Virus record (IMG/VR): IMGVR_UViG_3300021479_000014
Span: 1-64,000 of that record
Strand: one strand, 5' to 3'
Origin: a virus
DNA: 64,000 nt
The translations under genes and the position numbers were made by a program. Positions 9,366 to 18,138 of this stretch are shown here, one piece after another (position 1 is the stretch's first letter; every line of letters begins with the position of its first letter). Under the pieces are notes generated by a model. It searched no databases. It was not told the origin of the DNA and saw only the letters and a list, made by a program, of their open reading frames with translations.

Positions 9366-9859
9366 TTAACCCAAGCTCTAAATGATGCTTTATAAATACC
9401 AGTTCGATCAAATGAAGGTCTTTGTCTTGTACTAATACCACGTTTACGTCTTTTACCTTTTGAAGCATCCGTAGGAACGCCTGGAATCATACCATTCATT
9501 TCTTCATCATCTATAAATGTCTTAAACAGATTTTGTATCTGATCTGTATGAGGTTTCATTAAATTTTTCATTTTAGCTCTAGTTGCGCCACCTCTATTCT
9601 GAATCGTATGTTCTGCAACTTCACGGAACCCATTATGGATTAAAGCATTAATTTCTTCTTTGTATACTTCAGAAAATGTTTCGACAATACCATATTTTCT
9701 TTCCAAAATCTTACTCAATTTATCTGCTGTCATCGTTCTAGAAAAACCACGCCTCCGTTTACGTCTTTCTTCCAATTTCGATGCGCGAACTGGAGCTTCC
9801 ATAGCTTCGGCAGTATAAGGAGTATTGATAAATCCCATATGTAACGTAATATCTTTCAT
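9362..9859 (-). CDS. Basic head-tail connector-type protein
   Basis: The chosen start (ATG 9859) overlaps the upstream stop as ATGA, like its neighbours; an in-frame ATG at 9892 would add 11 residues. The protein is about 165 residues, strongly basic (KLEERRKRRRGFSR near the N-terminus; GKRRKRGISTRQR near the C-terminus) and helical in the middle. Size, charge and location fit a neck or head-completion protein of the minor-tail (HK97 gp10-like) kind, but no motif proves this. Confidence 0.65.
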   Translation of the reverse strand: MKDITLHMGFINTPYTAEAMEAPVRASKLEERRKRRRGFSRTMTADKLSKILERKYGIVETFSEVYKEEINALIHNGFREVAEHTIQNRGGATRAKMKNLMKPHTDQIQNLFKTFIDDEEMNGMIPGVPTDASKGKRRKRGISTRQRPSFDRTGIYKASFRAWVK

Positions 9860-10167
9860 GGAGGTAACATTGATTGCGTTATTTCTACCCATGCACCATT
9901 CTGACGAACATAAAAGCCACCATCAGAAGGAGCATCAGGAATAGTGCCTCCAGCAGGTCCAGCAGGGCCTTGCGGACCTTGAGATCCTTGCGCTCCGGCT
10001 GTGCCAGGTGCCCCAGGAGGGCCTTGAGGACCAGGCGGTCCAGGCGGTCCTTCAGGTCCCTCAGGTCCAACATTACCACCGCCGCCGCCAATCACACTTT
10101 CTACGTGACCTTTGGTAACAAAGGTTGAGGCGCCACCCTTACCTGCCCCCATTGCATGTTGTGGCAT
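9856..10167 (-). CDS. Collagen-like virion protein
   Basis: A 103-residue protein with about 13 Gly-X-Y triplets (GPEGPEGPPGPPGPQGPPGA and on to GPAGPAGG, about residues 33-75), able to form a collagen-like triple helix, often found in phage fibres. The C-terminal end carries APSDGGFYVRQNGAWVE, nearly identical to the end of the protein at 10400..10819, so the two share a tip module. Probably a trimeric head or neck fibre. The Gly-Pro codons make this stretch locally GC-rich. Confidence 0.75.
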   Translation of the reverse strand: MPQHAMGAGKGGASTFVTKGHVESVIGGGGGNVGPEGPEGPPGPPGPQGPPGAPGTAGAQGSQGPQGPAGPAGGTIPDAPSDGGFYVRQNGAWVEITQSMLPP

Positions 10168-10178
10168 TACATCCTCAC

Positions 10179-10391
10179 TTAAAAGCCAGGTTTTGGACGT
10201 GGACGCGGAAGTGTACCTCCACCAGTTTTTATGACAGGAGGACGTTGAGGCTGTTGTTCGGGTTTTGGAGGACTAGGTTGTTGTTCTGCTTTTGGAGGAT
10301 CTTGAGGATCAAATGGCGGAGGATTGGGAGGATCAGGGAATGTCCAATATTGCCATCTTGGCATACGGACATATTGCGTTGTTTGTGGCAT
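10179..10391 (-). CDS. Proline-rich small protein
   Basis: About 70 residues, over a third Pro and Gln (PPNPPPFDPQDPPKAEQQP, then PPKPEQQPQRPP). The start at 10391 has AGAGG 5 nt upstream; an upstream ATG at 10421 would overlap the preceding gene by 22 nt without a ribosome site. Low complexity and intrinsically disordered. Located among virion decoration genes, so a linker or fibre-attachment role is possible; unproven. Confidence 0.6.
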   Translation of the reverse strand: MPQTTQYVRMPRWQYWTFPDPPNPPPFDPQDPPKAEQQPSPPKPEQQPQRPPVIKTGGGTLPRPRPKPGF

Positions 10392-10399
10392 TTTAACCT

Positions 10400-10819
10400 C
10401 TATGGAGGAAGTAGTACCCATGCACCATTTTGGCGAATATACATGTTACCGTCACTTGGTGCATCTTCTATACCAGCTGCGCCGCCGCCTGGTGGTAGTG
10501 CTGGTACCCATTGCGTAGAATTACCATCATCATATAATATATAAAGAACAGCATCATCATTTCTCCACCAAAGTGCTCCTGGTACAGCACCAATTGGTGG
10601 ATTTGTATCAACTGGAACAACAACTCCACCACTAATAACAGGAACAATGCCTACCCAAACAGCACCATCCCACTCATATGTAGCGCCATTTGGGGCTACA
10701 AATTGATCTCCAATATTAGGATTTTGCGGAAAATCAATTATAGCATACGGTATAGGATTTGGATTTTTTGTGACCGCATATTGCTTATTTTGGCCACGCC
10801 AATCTATTCTCTTTATCAT
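10400..10819 (-). CDS. Virion decoration/fibre protein with shared C-terminal tip
   Basis: A 139-residue protein with WDGAVWVGI and ALWWRNDDAVLYILYDDG segments typical of short carbohydrate- or fibre-tip-like repeats. Its end, APSDGNMYIRQNGAWVLLPP, is paralogous to the end of the collagen-like protein at 9856..10167. It overlaps the upstream Ig-like gene by 4 nt. Role inferred: surface fibre or decoration protein of the virion. Confidence 0.7.
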   Translation of the reverse strand: MIKRIDWRGQNKQYAVTKNPNPIPYAIIDFPQNPNIGDQFVAPNGATYEWDGAVWVGIVPVISGGVVVPVDTNPPIGAVPGALWWRNDDAVLYILYDDGNSTQWVPALPPGGGAAGIEDAPSDGNMYIRQNGAWVLLPP

Positions 10820-11415
10820 AGCGTCTTTCCAAGATTGACAAAAACCTGATTAGCAGTGAGTGTGCCTATACCAGAACCAACAGAATTTATTGCTAACATA
10901 ACTCCATCAATTGTTGTTCCTGCATCAGCAACAGTTGTTGTATAAGTATTAGCTGATGCTCCAACAATACTAACACCATTACGTCTCCAAGTATACATAT
11001 AAGATGTTGGATTATTTGTCCATAATCCAGTACTCATAGACAATGTAGCGCCAGGACTAACAGAGCCAGCAGGAGTTATTCTTGGCAGAACAACATTAAC
11101 TGGAGGGTTAATTGGCGCAATGCCAACATCCCAAACTGGCATTCCTACTGGAGAGTTATAAACTGGAATTGCACCGGCATTTTGACCTTGATCATTAGGC
11201 CATCTGCCTTCAGCATCTGGTGCGCTGCCTGTTGCTACCACTCTAACAGGAATTGGTCCTGAATCTGCTGCTATTGGCGCGGCTCCGAAAGAGACTGGAA
11301 TTCCACCATTATTTTGTTTATTTGGCCAAGGCGGACCAATAGGTGGTGTAGGCACAATATATACTGGAATTGCTCCAGCAGCATTACGCCTATCATTTGA
11401 ATAGTTATATGACAT
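10816..11415 (-). CDS. Ig-like domain virion protein
   Basis: Start taken at ATG 11415, which shares a base with the upstream stop (TAATG); an in-frame ATG at 11478 would overlap that gene by 64 nt. About 199 residues. The N-terminal half has repeated AGAIPVY / GGIPVSFG / SGPIPVRVV motifs spaced 30-40 residues apart. The C-terminal half (about 110-195) is an Ig-like fold: SPGATLSMSTGLWTNNP, YMYTWRRNGVSIVG, ANTYTTTVADAG. Such domains decorate phage capsids and tails and bind cell surfaces weakly. Confidence 0.75.
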   Translation of the reverse strand: MSYNYSNDRRNAAGAIPVYIVPTPPIGPPWPNKQNNGGIPVSFGAAPIAADSGPIPVRVVATGSAPDAEGRWPNDQGQNAGAIPVYNSPVGMPVWDVGIAPINPPVNVVLPRITPAGSVSPGATLSMSTGLWTNNPTSYMYTWRRNGVSIVGASANTYTTTVADAGTTIDGVMLAINSVGSGIGTLTANQVFVNLGKTL

Positions 11416-11888
11416 TAATATGTTAGTCCCCACATAGAACCAACACTCTGTGCCAAACCTAGATAAACACGTCCCCAAGGAGTTTTGAGCTGCTGTAAAT
11501 CAGCAATCGTTAAATTCTCCATAGCAGACAAAAGTTGCACGCTGGCCTCTGTACCTTGATCCTGGGCTTGATTTACTAAGCCAGGCAAGAAGCTATTAAC
11601 TCCCATAGAATTTCTTAAATCTGCCCAATAAGTATTATTAGGAGGTTGTAAATTGGGATTATCCTGTGCCATTTGAACTAAATAATCGCCACCTAAATTA
11701 TAAACACATTGAGTATAAACTATTCCGCTTGCCCATTCTATATATCTATTCACTATTTCTATAGACAAATCATACGACAATTCAATATATGGACTATTAT
11801 CTGGCAATACAATTTTTGGAACCGCCATAATTTCACGGATCCAAAACAAATATCCCGGCAGAGTTGGTTGCCTTTCTCCTATCATCAA
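11415..11888 (-). CDS. Head-completion/connector-like protein
   Basis: A 157-residue acidic, mostly helical protein located four genes after the portal, where neck connectors are usually found. It overlaps the gene before it (ATGA). The N-terminal part includes YIELSYDLSIEIVNRYIEWA; the C-terminal part LQQLKTPWGRVYLGLAQSVG. A second ATG (residue 21, MAVPKIVLP) is a possible alternative start. No family recognised beyond position and fold type. Confidence 0.65.
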   Translation of the reverse strand: MMIGERQPTLPGYLFWIREIMAVPKIVLPDNSPYIELSYDLSIEIVNRYIEWASGIVYTQCVYNLGGDYLVQMAQDNPNLQPPNNTYWADLRNSMGVNSFLPGLVNQAQDQGTEASVQLLSAMENLTIADLQQLKTPWGRVYLGLAQSVGSMWGLTY

Positions 11889-12451
11889 AATACAGCTTTT
11901 TTAATTATTGGTTTAGGACGAATAAAATCAGTTATAATTCCGAGTGGGCTCTTAGCCGTTGGGTCTTGCGGCGCACCACGCTCTTTGGAACGTGTAATCG
12001 TAATCTTTTCAGCTATTGTTGGATCACGATCTTTTGCAGGTTTCTCAGTAATTTCCATTTCAAAACTTGTAAGCTTTTCCTGAGCATTTTCTTCTATCAT
12101 AGCGTTAACAGCCACTGCTGCTTCTGCTCGAAGTTTTTCACCCTTAACCTTTTGAACTTCTCTATTGTGAATAACAAGCTCAGCAATAATCTCAGCAGAT
12201 ACTGGAGTATCAATAGAATAGACATAAGGAATGAAAAATCCACGAAATTGATCTAATTCATTAGATCTAATCATTCCATATTTTTGATGAAATTGAGCAA
12301 TAATATCAATTTGCTTTTCGTTTAATTCTCCAGAAATTCTAATCTGCCCACCAATAGGTATCATTTGTTGTCGATAGGTTTTATATTCAGGCAACCGATA
12401 TTGGAAATCAATGCTCTGATGTGTACCATTAGCAACAAACATTTTACTCAT
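11885..12451 (-). CDS. Unknown structural-operon protein
   Basis: About 188 residues from ATG 12451; a GTG at 12487 lies in frame but would run through the hairpin at 12477-12513. Follows the major capsid gene. It has a beta-rich N-terminal half (FQYRLPEYKTYRQQ, MIPIGGQIRISGEL) and a charged helical second half (VKGEKLRAEAAVAVNAMIEE), ending in IRPKPIIKKAVF. Position suggests a head protein, perhaps a decoration or stopper protein. Not recognised. Confidence 0.65.
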   Translation of the reverse strand: MSKMFVANGTHQSIDFQYRLPEYKTYRQQMIPIGGQIRISGELNEKQIDIIAQFHQKYGMIRSNELDQFRGFFIPYVYSIDTPVSAEIIAELVIHNREVQKVKGEKLRAEAAVAVNAMIEENAQEKLTSFEMEITEKPAKDRDPTIAEKITITRSKERGAPQDPTAKSPLGIITDFIRPKPIIKKAVF

Positions 12452-12476
12452 TTCACAATTCCTACTGCTACTAGGA

Positions 12477-12513
12477 GGGGCGACCACAAGGGTAGCAGTC
12501 TCATGATCGCCCC
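12477..12513. terminator. Hairpin after the major capsid gene
   Basis: A perfect 7-bp inverted repeat (GGGGCGA at 12477-12483 with TCGCCCC at 12507-12513) in the short gap between the capsid gene and the next leftward gene. There is no T-run, so it may be an mRNA-stabilizing or processing hairpin, not a strong terminator; it could lower expression of genes after the capsid. Confidence 0.4.
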
Positions 12514-12557
12514 ATTATCCGACGTTCGAGAAAAAATATCTCTACTAGCCGAATTGG

Positions 12558-13586
12558 TTATTGATAGAGCATCGTCATAATTGTAATTGTTTCAGGACGA
12601 ACAGCCCAACCAGATGTGATGCGCCACTCGGAAAGAACGTCAATGGCGCCGCCAGCAAGAGGAGTTGGAATCTCACGAGGCGCTGCCATATCAGAGTACA
12701 TCAAGGTGCAAGCCTCAATGCCGGGCGCAATTTTGGCGATTTCGTTTGTGTTGATCTTGCTACCAACCGGCTTTTTCACTTCCGGCATAACAAGAATAAC
12801 GGCGTCATTATCGCCGCCACCAACACCTTGACCGATCAAAGTATCGTCATAAACCCAAGTAAACGTATCGTCGTTCATATCCAGGATGCCTTGCACCATC
12901 CCTTTGGTTGTCACAGAACCTGCGCCTTCGCGTTGGAACTGAACAATCTGGACGATATTTTGGTATTCCATAGCCGCCAAAGTTCTCTGCGGCCCAAGAA
13001 TAACAAAATGGCGACCAATTCCGAGCTGATTGCATCTTGTCTTGAGAGCAGAGATTTGCGTGAGAAGCCATACGCCAAGCTCGCCATTATCATAGGTAAC
13101 GATAGTATCGTTACCGTTGCTATCAGGCGGAAGAGGAACTGAAACTGCTCCTTGCGCATTGAGTAGTCCTTCTCCATTAATAGGATTAAGACCATACAAG
13201 AGCGCGTTGCGCGCGAGTTGGAAATGACCTTGTCTCATGCCGAGGCGCTGTGCCTCAACCATATTGACGCCCCACTTGCCCATCGCCGCGGTGTCGTGAT
13301 GATCATATTCAGCACGCACTCTCAACAGATAACTCGCTGTTGAGATCATTGACATTGCAATGCTAACGCTGGGTAGCATGTTGTAAGCAGCCTGACCAGC
13401 AGCCATCCGCGTGCGAACGTCGAGACGCTTCATATAAACATAAAGGTCTCCATCACCCAATCTGACAAGAGGTTCTTCTCCAGCCAAAGTGCTAAAAGCC
13501 CCAGACGCTTGCACATAGGGCAGAATGATGCCTGGTTCAACGAACGACGGATTGACAATGACATAAGAAGGAGTGGCGCCAGCCAT
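12558..13586 (-). CDS. Major capsid protein (DUF2184-like)
   Basis: A 342-residue protein resembling the DUF2184 group of capsid proteins, with KWGVNMVEAQRLGMRQG followed by ARNALLYGLNPINGEGLLNA at about 103-145 and an ILVMPEVKKPVGSKINTNEI strand region near 265-290. It lies after the DUF2213 protein and a cement-like protein, the known order in this head type. Codon use is clearly more GC-rich than the flanking genes, as expected for the most abundant virion protein. The start at 13586 has a GAGGTGAA ribosome site. Confidence 0.85.
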   Translation of the reverse strand: MAGATPSYVIVNPSFVEPGIILPYVQASGAFSTLAGEEPLVRLGDGDLYVYMKRLDVRTRMAAGQAAYNMLPSVSIAMSMISTASYLLRVRAEYDHHDTAAMGKWGVNMVEAQRLGMRQGHFQLARNALLYGLNPINGEGLLNAQGAVSVPLPPDSNGNDTIVTYDNGELGVWLLTQISALKTRCNQLGIGRHFVILGPQRTLAAMEYQNIVQIVQFQREGAGSVTTKGMVQGILDMNDDTFTWVYDDTLIGQGVGGGDNDAVILVMPEVKKPVGSKINTNEIAKIAPGIEACTLMYSDMAAPREIPTPLAGGAIDVLSEWRITSGWAVRPETITIMTMLYQ

Positions 13587-13642
13587 GTTAAGTTCACCTC
13601 ATATTTGGAGGCGGGTTGCGCCTCAGTTACGGAGACTTGTGG

Positions 13643-14284
13643 TCAGATTTCAAGAAGGATAGCGTTGCCGTTACGAACCCAATTCGCAAAGCCTGTGGCA
13701 GGATCATAGGCGACAACCATAGAATTACCCATGTTGTAACCGATAATCTTGCATCCATTCAGCGGAATACCACCAGCAGCACCATTGACCCATTGATTCA
13801 CAGGATCAAAGAAGAAGCTGACAGCAGGAGGAACTGCTGGACCCGCAATTGGTAGGCCAGGAGGAGCAATGACAGGATTAAATGCCGGATCCATTGCCAG
13901 AGCAATACGCGCTCTACTACCAAACCTGTAGAAGTTCACAAGCATGCCAATGTCTGCTTGTGGCACATTGCTCTGCGGGCTATTAATCATAGCGTGGTTT
14001 TGATTGAACACGCTAATTCCAGAGGCAGGAATTGCAACAGTCGCACGCATAATGGAATTCTGCAATGATGGATCCCATAAATTACCTGTGGGAGGAATAA
14101 ACTCAGCAATTGGCACGCCACCGAACATAGGAAGCGTTTCGGTAGGCGCTAATTGACCTCCTGTCAATTGATATCTGACAGCAGGATCGTCCATCGCCAT
14201 ACCCTGCATAAGTCCATCGAGACTTACGGTAAAGGTACCAGCGGCATTTGTGGTAAGAACAGGATTAATCGAGATCATAACCAA
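13643..14284 (-). CDS. Head decoration/cement-like protein
   Basis: A 213-residue beta-rich protein between the DUF2213 protein and the capsid gene, which is where a structural cement protein is found in DUF2184-type heads. Segments include SINPVLTTNAAGTFTVSLDG at the start and VYNMGNSMV-like strands near the end (ILLEI terminus). GC-rich like the capsid gene, so probably abundant. The family is inferred from synteny, not from a diagnostic motif. Confidence 0.65.
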   Translation of the reverse strand: MVMISINPVLTTNAAGTFTVSLDGLMQGMAMDDPAVRYQLTGGQLAPTETLPMFGGVPIAEFIPPTGNLWDPSLQNSIMRATVAIPASGISVFNQNHAMINSPQSNVPQADIGMLVNFYRFGSRARIALAMDPAFNPVIAPPGLPIAGPAVPPAVSFFFDPVNQWVNGAAGGIPLNGCKIIGYNMGNSMVVAYDPATGFANWVRNGNAILLEI

Positions 14285-14318
14285 AGCTCCTTAATTTTTG
14301 TGATGCTCCTTGTTGCGC

Positions 14319-16109
14319 TCAACTTCCGTTTTTGATGCCAACTAGCCTCCGTTTTGGGGCAGCGAATTGACTCATCCAAGCGGAAGGTCTGCCGACGAAC
14401 TCAGAAATCTTGCGGCCCGTAACGTCCTCATGGACGATTTCACGCAAGAAGTCGGCATCATCACTAACAGGATGCAACCCAGCTTGTTCTGCATCGGCAT
14501 AGATTGTGGTCTCGATATTGCCAAATGCAGCATCGTCGGAAATGACCTTAAGGTCAATATCCTTCCAAGCCTTGGAATGTTCCTTTAGGCCATTCGCAAG
14601 GCGACGACGATACGCGATCAATGTTTCTCCATCGAGCGCGCGCGGAGCTTTGCCGCCATGCATGGCGTAAACTCGATCTGCTTTGACCTGAGAATCAGCC
14701 ATTGCAGCATAGTCTGCGTCCGTCATTTGACGGGGAAGTTTGGCTGCAACGTCAGCAACGCTCTTTCTGACTTCCTCGATGGCGTCAGCGCGCTTCTTCT
14801 CTGCTTCTTCAGCATCGGTTTTGGCTTTGGCTTCAGCATCGGCCTTGGCCTTAGCGTCAGCCTTTTCCTTTTCCTCAGCATCCTTCTTCTTCATTTCTTC
14901 TTCGCTCATATCAGCACGAGCTTTGGCATCTGCTTTCGCTTTGGCCTCAGCATCTGCCTTTTCTTTTTCTTTTGCGTCCCATGCATCAGAAACAGTCTGT
15001 TTGACTGAATCCTTAATTGCATCAGCGAAGGAGGCAAAGTAAGAATCAAATCTTGCCTTGTCAGCCTTTTCTTTTTCTTCTGCGTCGGCCTTGGCCTTTG
15101 CTTCATCTGCCTTACGAGCGGCTTCAAGGGCCGCAGCCTTATCGTCGTCAGCCATAACTATTTCCTTTTCGATGCTTGCGGTCACTACGCCACTCGGCGG
15201 TCTACCTTTGTCCCATACACCCACAAAACATATCGCAATGTGGTCAAGTAGTCTTGGTTTACCTTCAATTAGTAATTTGCTACCACTCTTTAACTTAATT
15301 TTCTGATCTTCACCAGTTAAAACCACACAAGGCGAAGTAGAAAGTTGATTCTCTTCCATTAATTTTGCGGCATGTTCGTCCCAAACTTTGACGATTGCCC
15401 AGACTTCATCCCCTTTAATATAAGGAATAAATACTGAACCTACATTTCTATTCACATATTCTGTGGTAGTTAATGTAGATGTTCCAGGATGTTCAAATAT
15501 AACAGGAAGTCCATTACACCTTTCAAGAAATTCTTGATTAAGATAAATGTCTTTGTCGCGCCACACATGCTCTTTAATGCCACTACGATATGATAATCCA
15601 GTCCCTGTAATTCTAATATCAAACATAGTTATATTGGCATAATGCTGCGGTGAGGTTAACTCACCAGCTGCCATTAACTTAGCAATACCTAATTCATCAG
15701 CGTGTAATTTCTTCAAACTAACAACTAAACCAGGATGCAATGGTTCTGGAGGATTATCTAGCGGCGCCCAAATATAAGAATTATGCTCACTATGTAACTT
15801 GGGTGGAGTAAATTTTTTATCTACTTCTTGGATAAATGTAGTATAATCAACCTCTCTAGTTGGATCTTCACCATTTCCTTCTATTGTGGATTTTCTACGG
15901 GAGAGTTCAAATAGTTCTCCAGAAGGGTAAAATCCAATCTCTTCAGAACACTCTCTAATAGCTGCTTCTGTTGAGGTTTCTCCATTCTCTCGTTTGCCGC
16001 CAGGTAGATCGTAATATCCAGGAAAATCTCCTGATTCAGAACGTTCAAGGAATAATGACTTCTTGTCAGGGGTAACAAATAAGATCCCGGCTGCATAGAT
16101 GGTCTCCAT
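14319..16109 (-). CDS. NUDIX hydrolase fused to DUF2213 head protease/scaffold protein
   Basis: A 596-residue fusion. Residues 1-155 form a NUDIX domain with a perfect NUDIX box at 38-60 (GKRENGE...REC-SEE-IGF, matching G-x5-E-x7-RE-U-x-EE-x-G-U), which normally binds Mg and hydrolyses nucleoside-diphosphate-linked substrates. Residues about 165-320 match DUF2213 (MFDIRITGTGLSYRSG, GLPVIFEHPG, RNVGSVFIPY), a phage head-maturation protein found beside DUF2184 capsids. Residues about 320-460 are a long Lys/Ala/Glu coiled coil resembling a scaffold. The C-terminal 130 residues end in FVGRPSAWMSQFAAPKRRL. GC content rises sharply at the start of the coiled coil. The start overlaps the upstream stop (ATGA), so the fusion is not an artefact of a missed start. 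Confidence 0.85.
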   Translation of the reverse strand: METIYAAGILFVTPDKKSLFLERSESGDFPGYYDLPGGKRENGETSTEAAIRECSEEIGFYPSGELFELSRRKSTIEGNGEDPTREVDYTTFIQEVDKKFTPPKLHSEHNSYIWAPLDNPPEPLHPGLVVSLKKLHADELGIAKLMAAGELTSPQHYANITMFDIRITGTGLSYRSGIKEHVWRDKDIYLNQEFLERCNGLPVIFEHPGTSTLTTTEYVNRNVGSVFIPYIKGDEVWAIVKVWDEHAAKLMEENQLSTSPCVVLTGEDQKIKLKSGSKLLIEGKPRLLDHIAICFVGVWDKGRPPSGVVTASIEKEIVMADDDKAAALEAARKADEAKAKADAEEKEKADKARFDSYFASFADAIKDSVKQTVSDAWDAKEKEKADAEAKAKADAKARADMSEEEMKKKDAEEKEKADAKAKADAEAKAKTDAEEAEKKRADAIEEVRKSVADVAAKLPRQMTDADYAAMADSQVKADRVYAMHGGKAPRALDGETLIAYRRRLANGLKEHSKAWKDIDLKVISDDAAFGNIETTIYADAEQAGLHPVSDDADFLREIVHEDVTGRKISEFVGRPSAWMSQFAAPKRRLVGIKNGS

Positions 16110-16282
16110 CAGACGGGGTTTCTTTTACTCAATCCACCAGTACGAAGTTCTTCACGTTCTGTTGAATCTTGCTCACTCTCAGTTTCATCATCATCCTTCT
16201 TAGGAGGAATTTCACAATCCTTTCCTAAGATAGAATCAAGTTTTGCATCCAGCTTCTTAAGATGTTCAGGAGAGCATGGCAT
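16109..16282 (-). CDS. Small charged protein before the NUDIX-DUF2213 gene
   Basis: A 57-residue acidic and polar protein (PCSPEHLKKLDAKLDSILG, then KKDDDETESEQDSTEREE). It starts at ATG 16282 directly after the upstream stop and its stop overlaps the next ATG, so it fills the gap exactly and has a GTTCAGGAGAG-type ribosome region. Predicted disordered. Function unknown; perhaps an assembly accessory. Confidence 0.6.
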   Translation of the reverse strand: MPCSPEHLKKLDAKLDSILGKDCEIPPKKDDDETESEQDSTEREELRTGGLSKRNPV

Positions 16283-16465
16283 TTAGAACCTCAGATATCC
16301 TGATAGGAGTAAAATAACCAAGATAATAAGAAGAATACCAACAATGCCAATTCCTGTATGTCCGTACCCATAACCATATTGCCATCGTCCAATATATGGG
16401 CCTCCAACTCCTCCAAGAAGAACAATAATAAGTATGACGATGAGAACTATACCAAGTGGGCTCAT
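16283..16465 (-). CDS. Small membrane protein, DUF3309-like
   Basis: A 60-residue protein with two hydrophobic segments (residues 4-20, IVLIVILIIVLLGGVGG; 40-56, IVGILLIILVILLLSG) separated by a Tyr/Gly-rich loop (YGYGYGHTGIG). This is the pattern of the DUF3309 family found in many Proteobacteria and some of their phages; its role is unknown. It overlaps the portal stop by 4 nt. Lying in the head operon, it might be a membrane-active lysis accessory; this is inference. Confidence 0.7.
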   Translation of the reverse strand: MSPLGIVLIVILIIVLLGGVGGPYIGRWQYGYGYGHTGIGIVGILLIILVILLLSGYLRF

Positions 16466-18036
16466 TGGGCTTCAGTCGTCTGTTGAGCTGGTAAACGCTG
16501 TCTTGCACGCCTATTTTCAATTTCAGTAAGCAAATCTACCACTGCTTCTTCCATTGAATCAATCTTTGTTCCACCACTTTTACCCAGTGGACCCATCTTA
16601 AATGATGGCTTCTTTGCTCCTGGTGCGCCACCAGCTCCTTCTTCAACAGGAGGCTTATATTTAGCCAATTTTTCGTAATCAAGTATAAGCGGAGATGGAA
16701 AAAGTACCTTCAAATCGTTGAAATTGTCTGCTGCCCACTCGTAAATATCAGCTTTATTGTCATCATCAGAGACCGGAAGCAGAATTTCAAGCATAGAAAG
16801 TATGGCGCGCAACTTAACGTTGGCAACTTTAATCTTTTCTGAGTCAGGTTCAGTCAAAAGTGATGGCCAAATCGCAATAAAGTGATTTGACCATTCGGTA
16901 AAAGCCTGATTGTAGCTCTTTTTCTTGTATTCGTCAGGAAAATCGTTTTGAACTGTTTCGTAAAAATCAATATTCCAAGCTCTATGTTGCACTATTCTAG
17001 TGAAAAAATTGTATAAACCCTGCATAGATTCACGTAATTTATCAATATAACGTGCTATCGCTTTGGCATCTTCCTCACCTTCAGCAAAGGCAACCGCTAA
17101 TGTTTCAGAATTTACTAATTTTGCTGGCATACCTGCTGCTGCTGCTATATTTTCAAGTATGTTTTTTCGTGCTGTGCGTGATGAGTTGTCTATATTCTGT
17201 AAATTTAATGATTCGACCTCTTCGTCAATACCGATATTCATTACAGAGCCGGTCATTGCCTCCTTAAGCATACCACGCTTAATGCCAGCAATGCGCTGCA
17301 TAACGTCATTTATGATAGAACCAGGCGCTTTTAGCTTTGCAATAATTACACCAGCTTTTTTCGTCACTAAATCATCAGTAATCATCGACTGTAAGAATGA
17401 TTTAAGTGGAAAAAGCGCGCGCTGATATACAGAGCGGCCAACATAACCCCAAGCTGAAGTAGTATAATCAAGATAAATTGGATCTTCATTCTGATAAATA
17501 CTAGTTCTGTTAAAATGATAAGATTGCCCTTGTACAGAAATGGTTAAAGGCTTCAAAAATGTTGGAGAATTTGGATTTTGATTTAAAACTAAGCTTCCTG
17601 CTGTATTTAATGGATCAAAAACGTTGAAAGTAATTGGTTTATTGGCTAAACTTGCAAAATCTAATGGTTTTGTAGGATCTTCATTTGGAATCATTAACGC
17701 TACAGATGCAATTCCATAAATTCTTGCTAATCTTACCACATTTGCAATAATTCTATCAGCATCTATCTTTTGCCATTCATCTGTAAATGCTTTTCTAACG
17801 CGATCTTCTGGAGAACCAGGTATATTTATCTTTCTTCCTTGTGATTGCGCTAATTGTACTGGAACATCTACAAGTTTTGCACCATATGGATGATAAGAAT
17901 AGATGAGTTTACATAGCTCATAGGACGCACTCGATCCCAGCTCTATGTTATCAGCCATCAAAATTTGCATCAAAGGGGTGCCTAGCGGCGAACCGCCAAA
18001 CAATCCCCCTTGACTTTCTACGACAGCTTCTGCCAT
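16462..18036 (-). CDS. Portal protein (DUF1073-like)
   Basis: A 524-residue protein resembling DUF1073-type phage portals: GSSASYELCKLIYSYHPYGA, then VDVPVQLAQSQGRKI at about 35-65, a central LDYTTSAWGYVGRSVYQR segment, AAAAGMPAKLVNSETLAVAF at about 300-320 and a helical C-terminal half. The portal forms the dodecameric DNA entry ring. Gene order (terminase, portal, DUF2213, cement, DUF2184 capsid) supports the call. The C-terminus is basic and Gly/Gln-rich. Confidence 0.85.
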   Translation of the reverse strand: MAEAVVESQGGLFGGSPLGTPLMQILMADNIELGSSASYELCKLIYSYHPYGAKLVDVPVQLAQSQGRKINIPGSPEDRVRKAFTDEWQKIDADRIIANVVRLARIYGIASVALMIPNEDPTKPLDFASLANKPITFNVFDPLNTAGSLVLNQNPNSPTFLKPLTISVQGQSYHFNRTSIYQNEDPIYLDYTTSAWGYVGRSVYQRALFPLKSFLQSMITDDLVTKKAGVIIAKLKAPGSIINDVMQRIAGIKRGMLKEAMTGSVMNIGIDEEVESLNLQNIDNSSRTARKNILENIAAAAGMPAKLVNSETLAVAFAEGEEDAKAIARYIDKLRESMQGLYNFFTRIVQHRAWNIDFYETVQNDFPDEYKKKSYNQAFTEWSNHFIAIWPSLLTEPDSEKIKVANVKLRAILSMLEILLPVSDDDNKADIYEWAADNFNDLKVLFPSPLILDYEKLAKYKPPVEEGAGGAPGAKKPSFKMGPLGKSGGTKIDSMEEAVVDLLTEIENRRARQRLPAQQTTEAQ

Positions 18037-18138
18037 TTTCTTCTTGTGCTGAAAAAAGATACGCGGAGGAGGCTGTCAGTCCCCCTTGCCAGTTCACAGA
18101 GTGTTAATTCACCCCGCCGCGCACCATCCCAGTATTAC

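Noticed and set aside
12561-13195. Antisense frames over the capsid gene
   Set aside because: The capsid gene is strongly supported; the antisense frames have no ribosome sites or motifs and arise from its GC-rich third positions.
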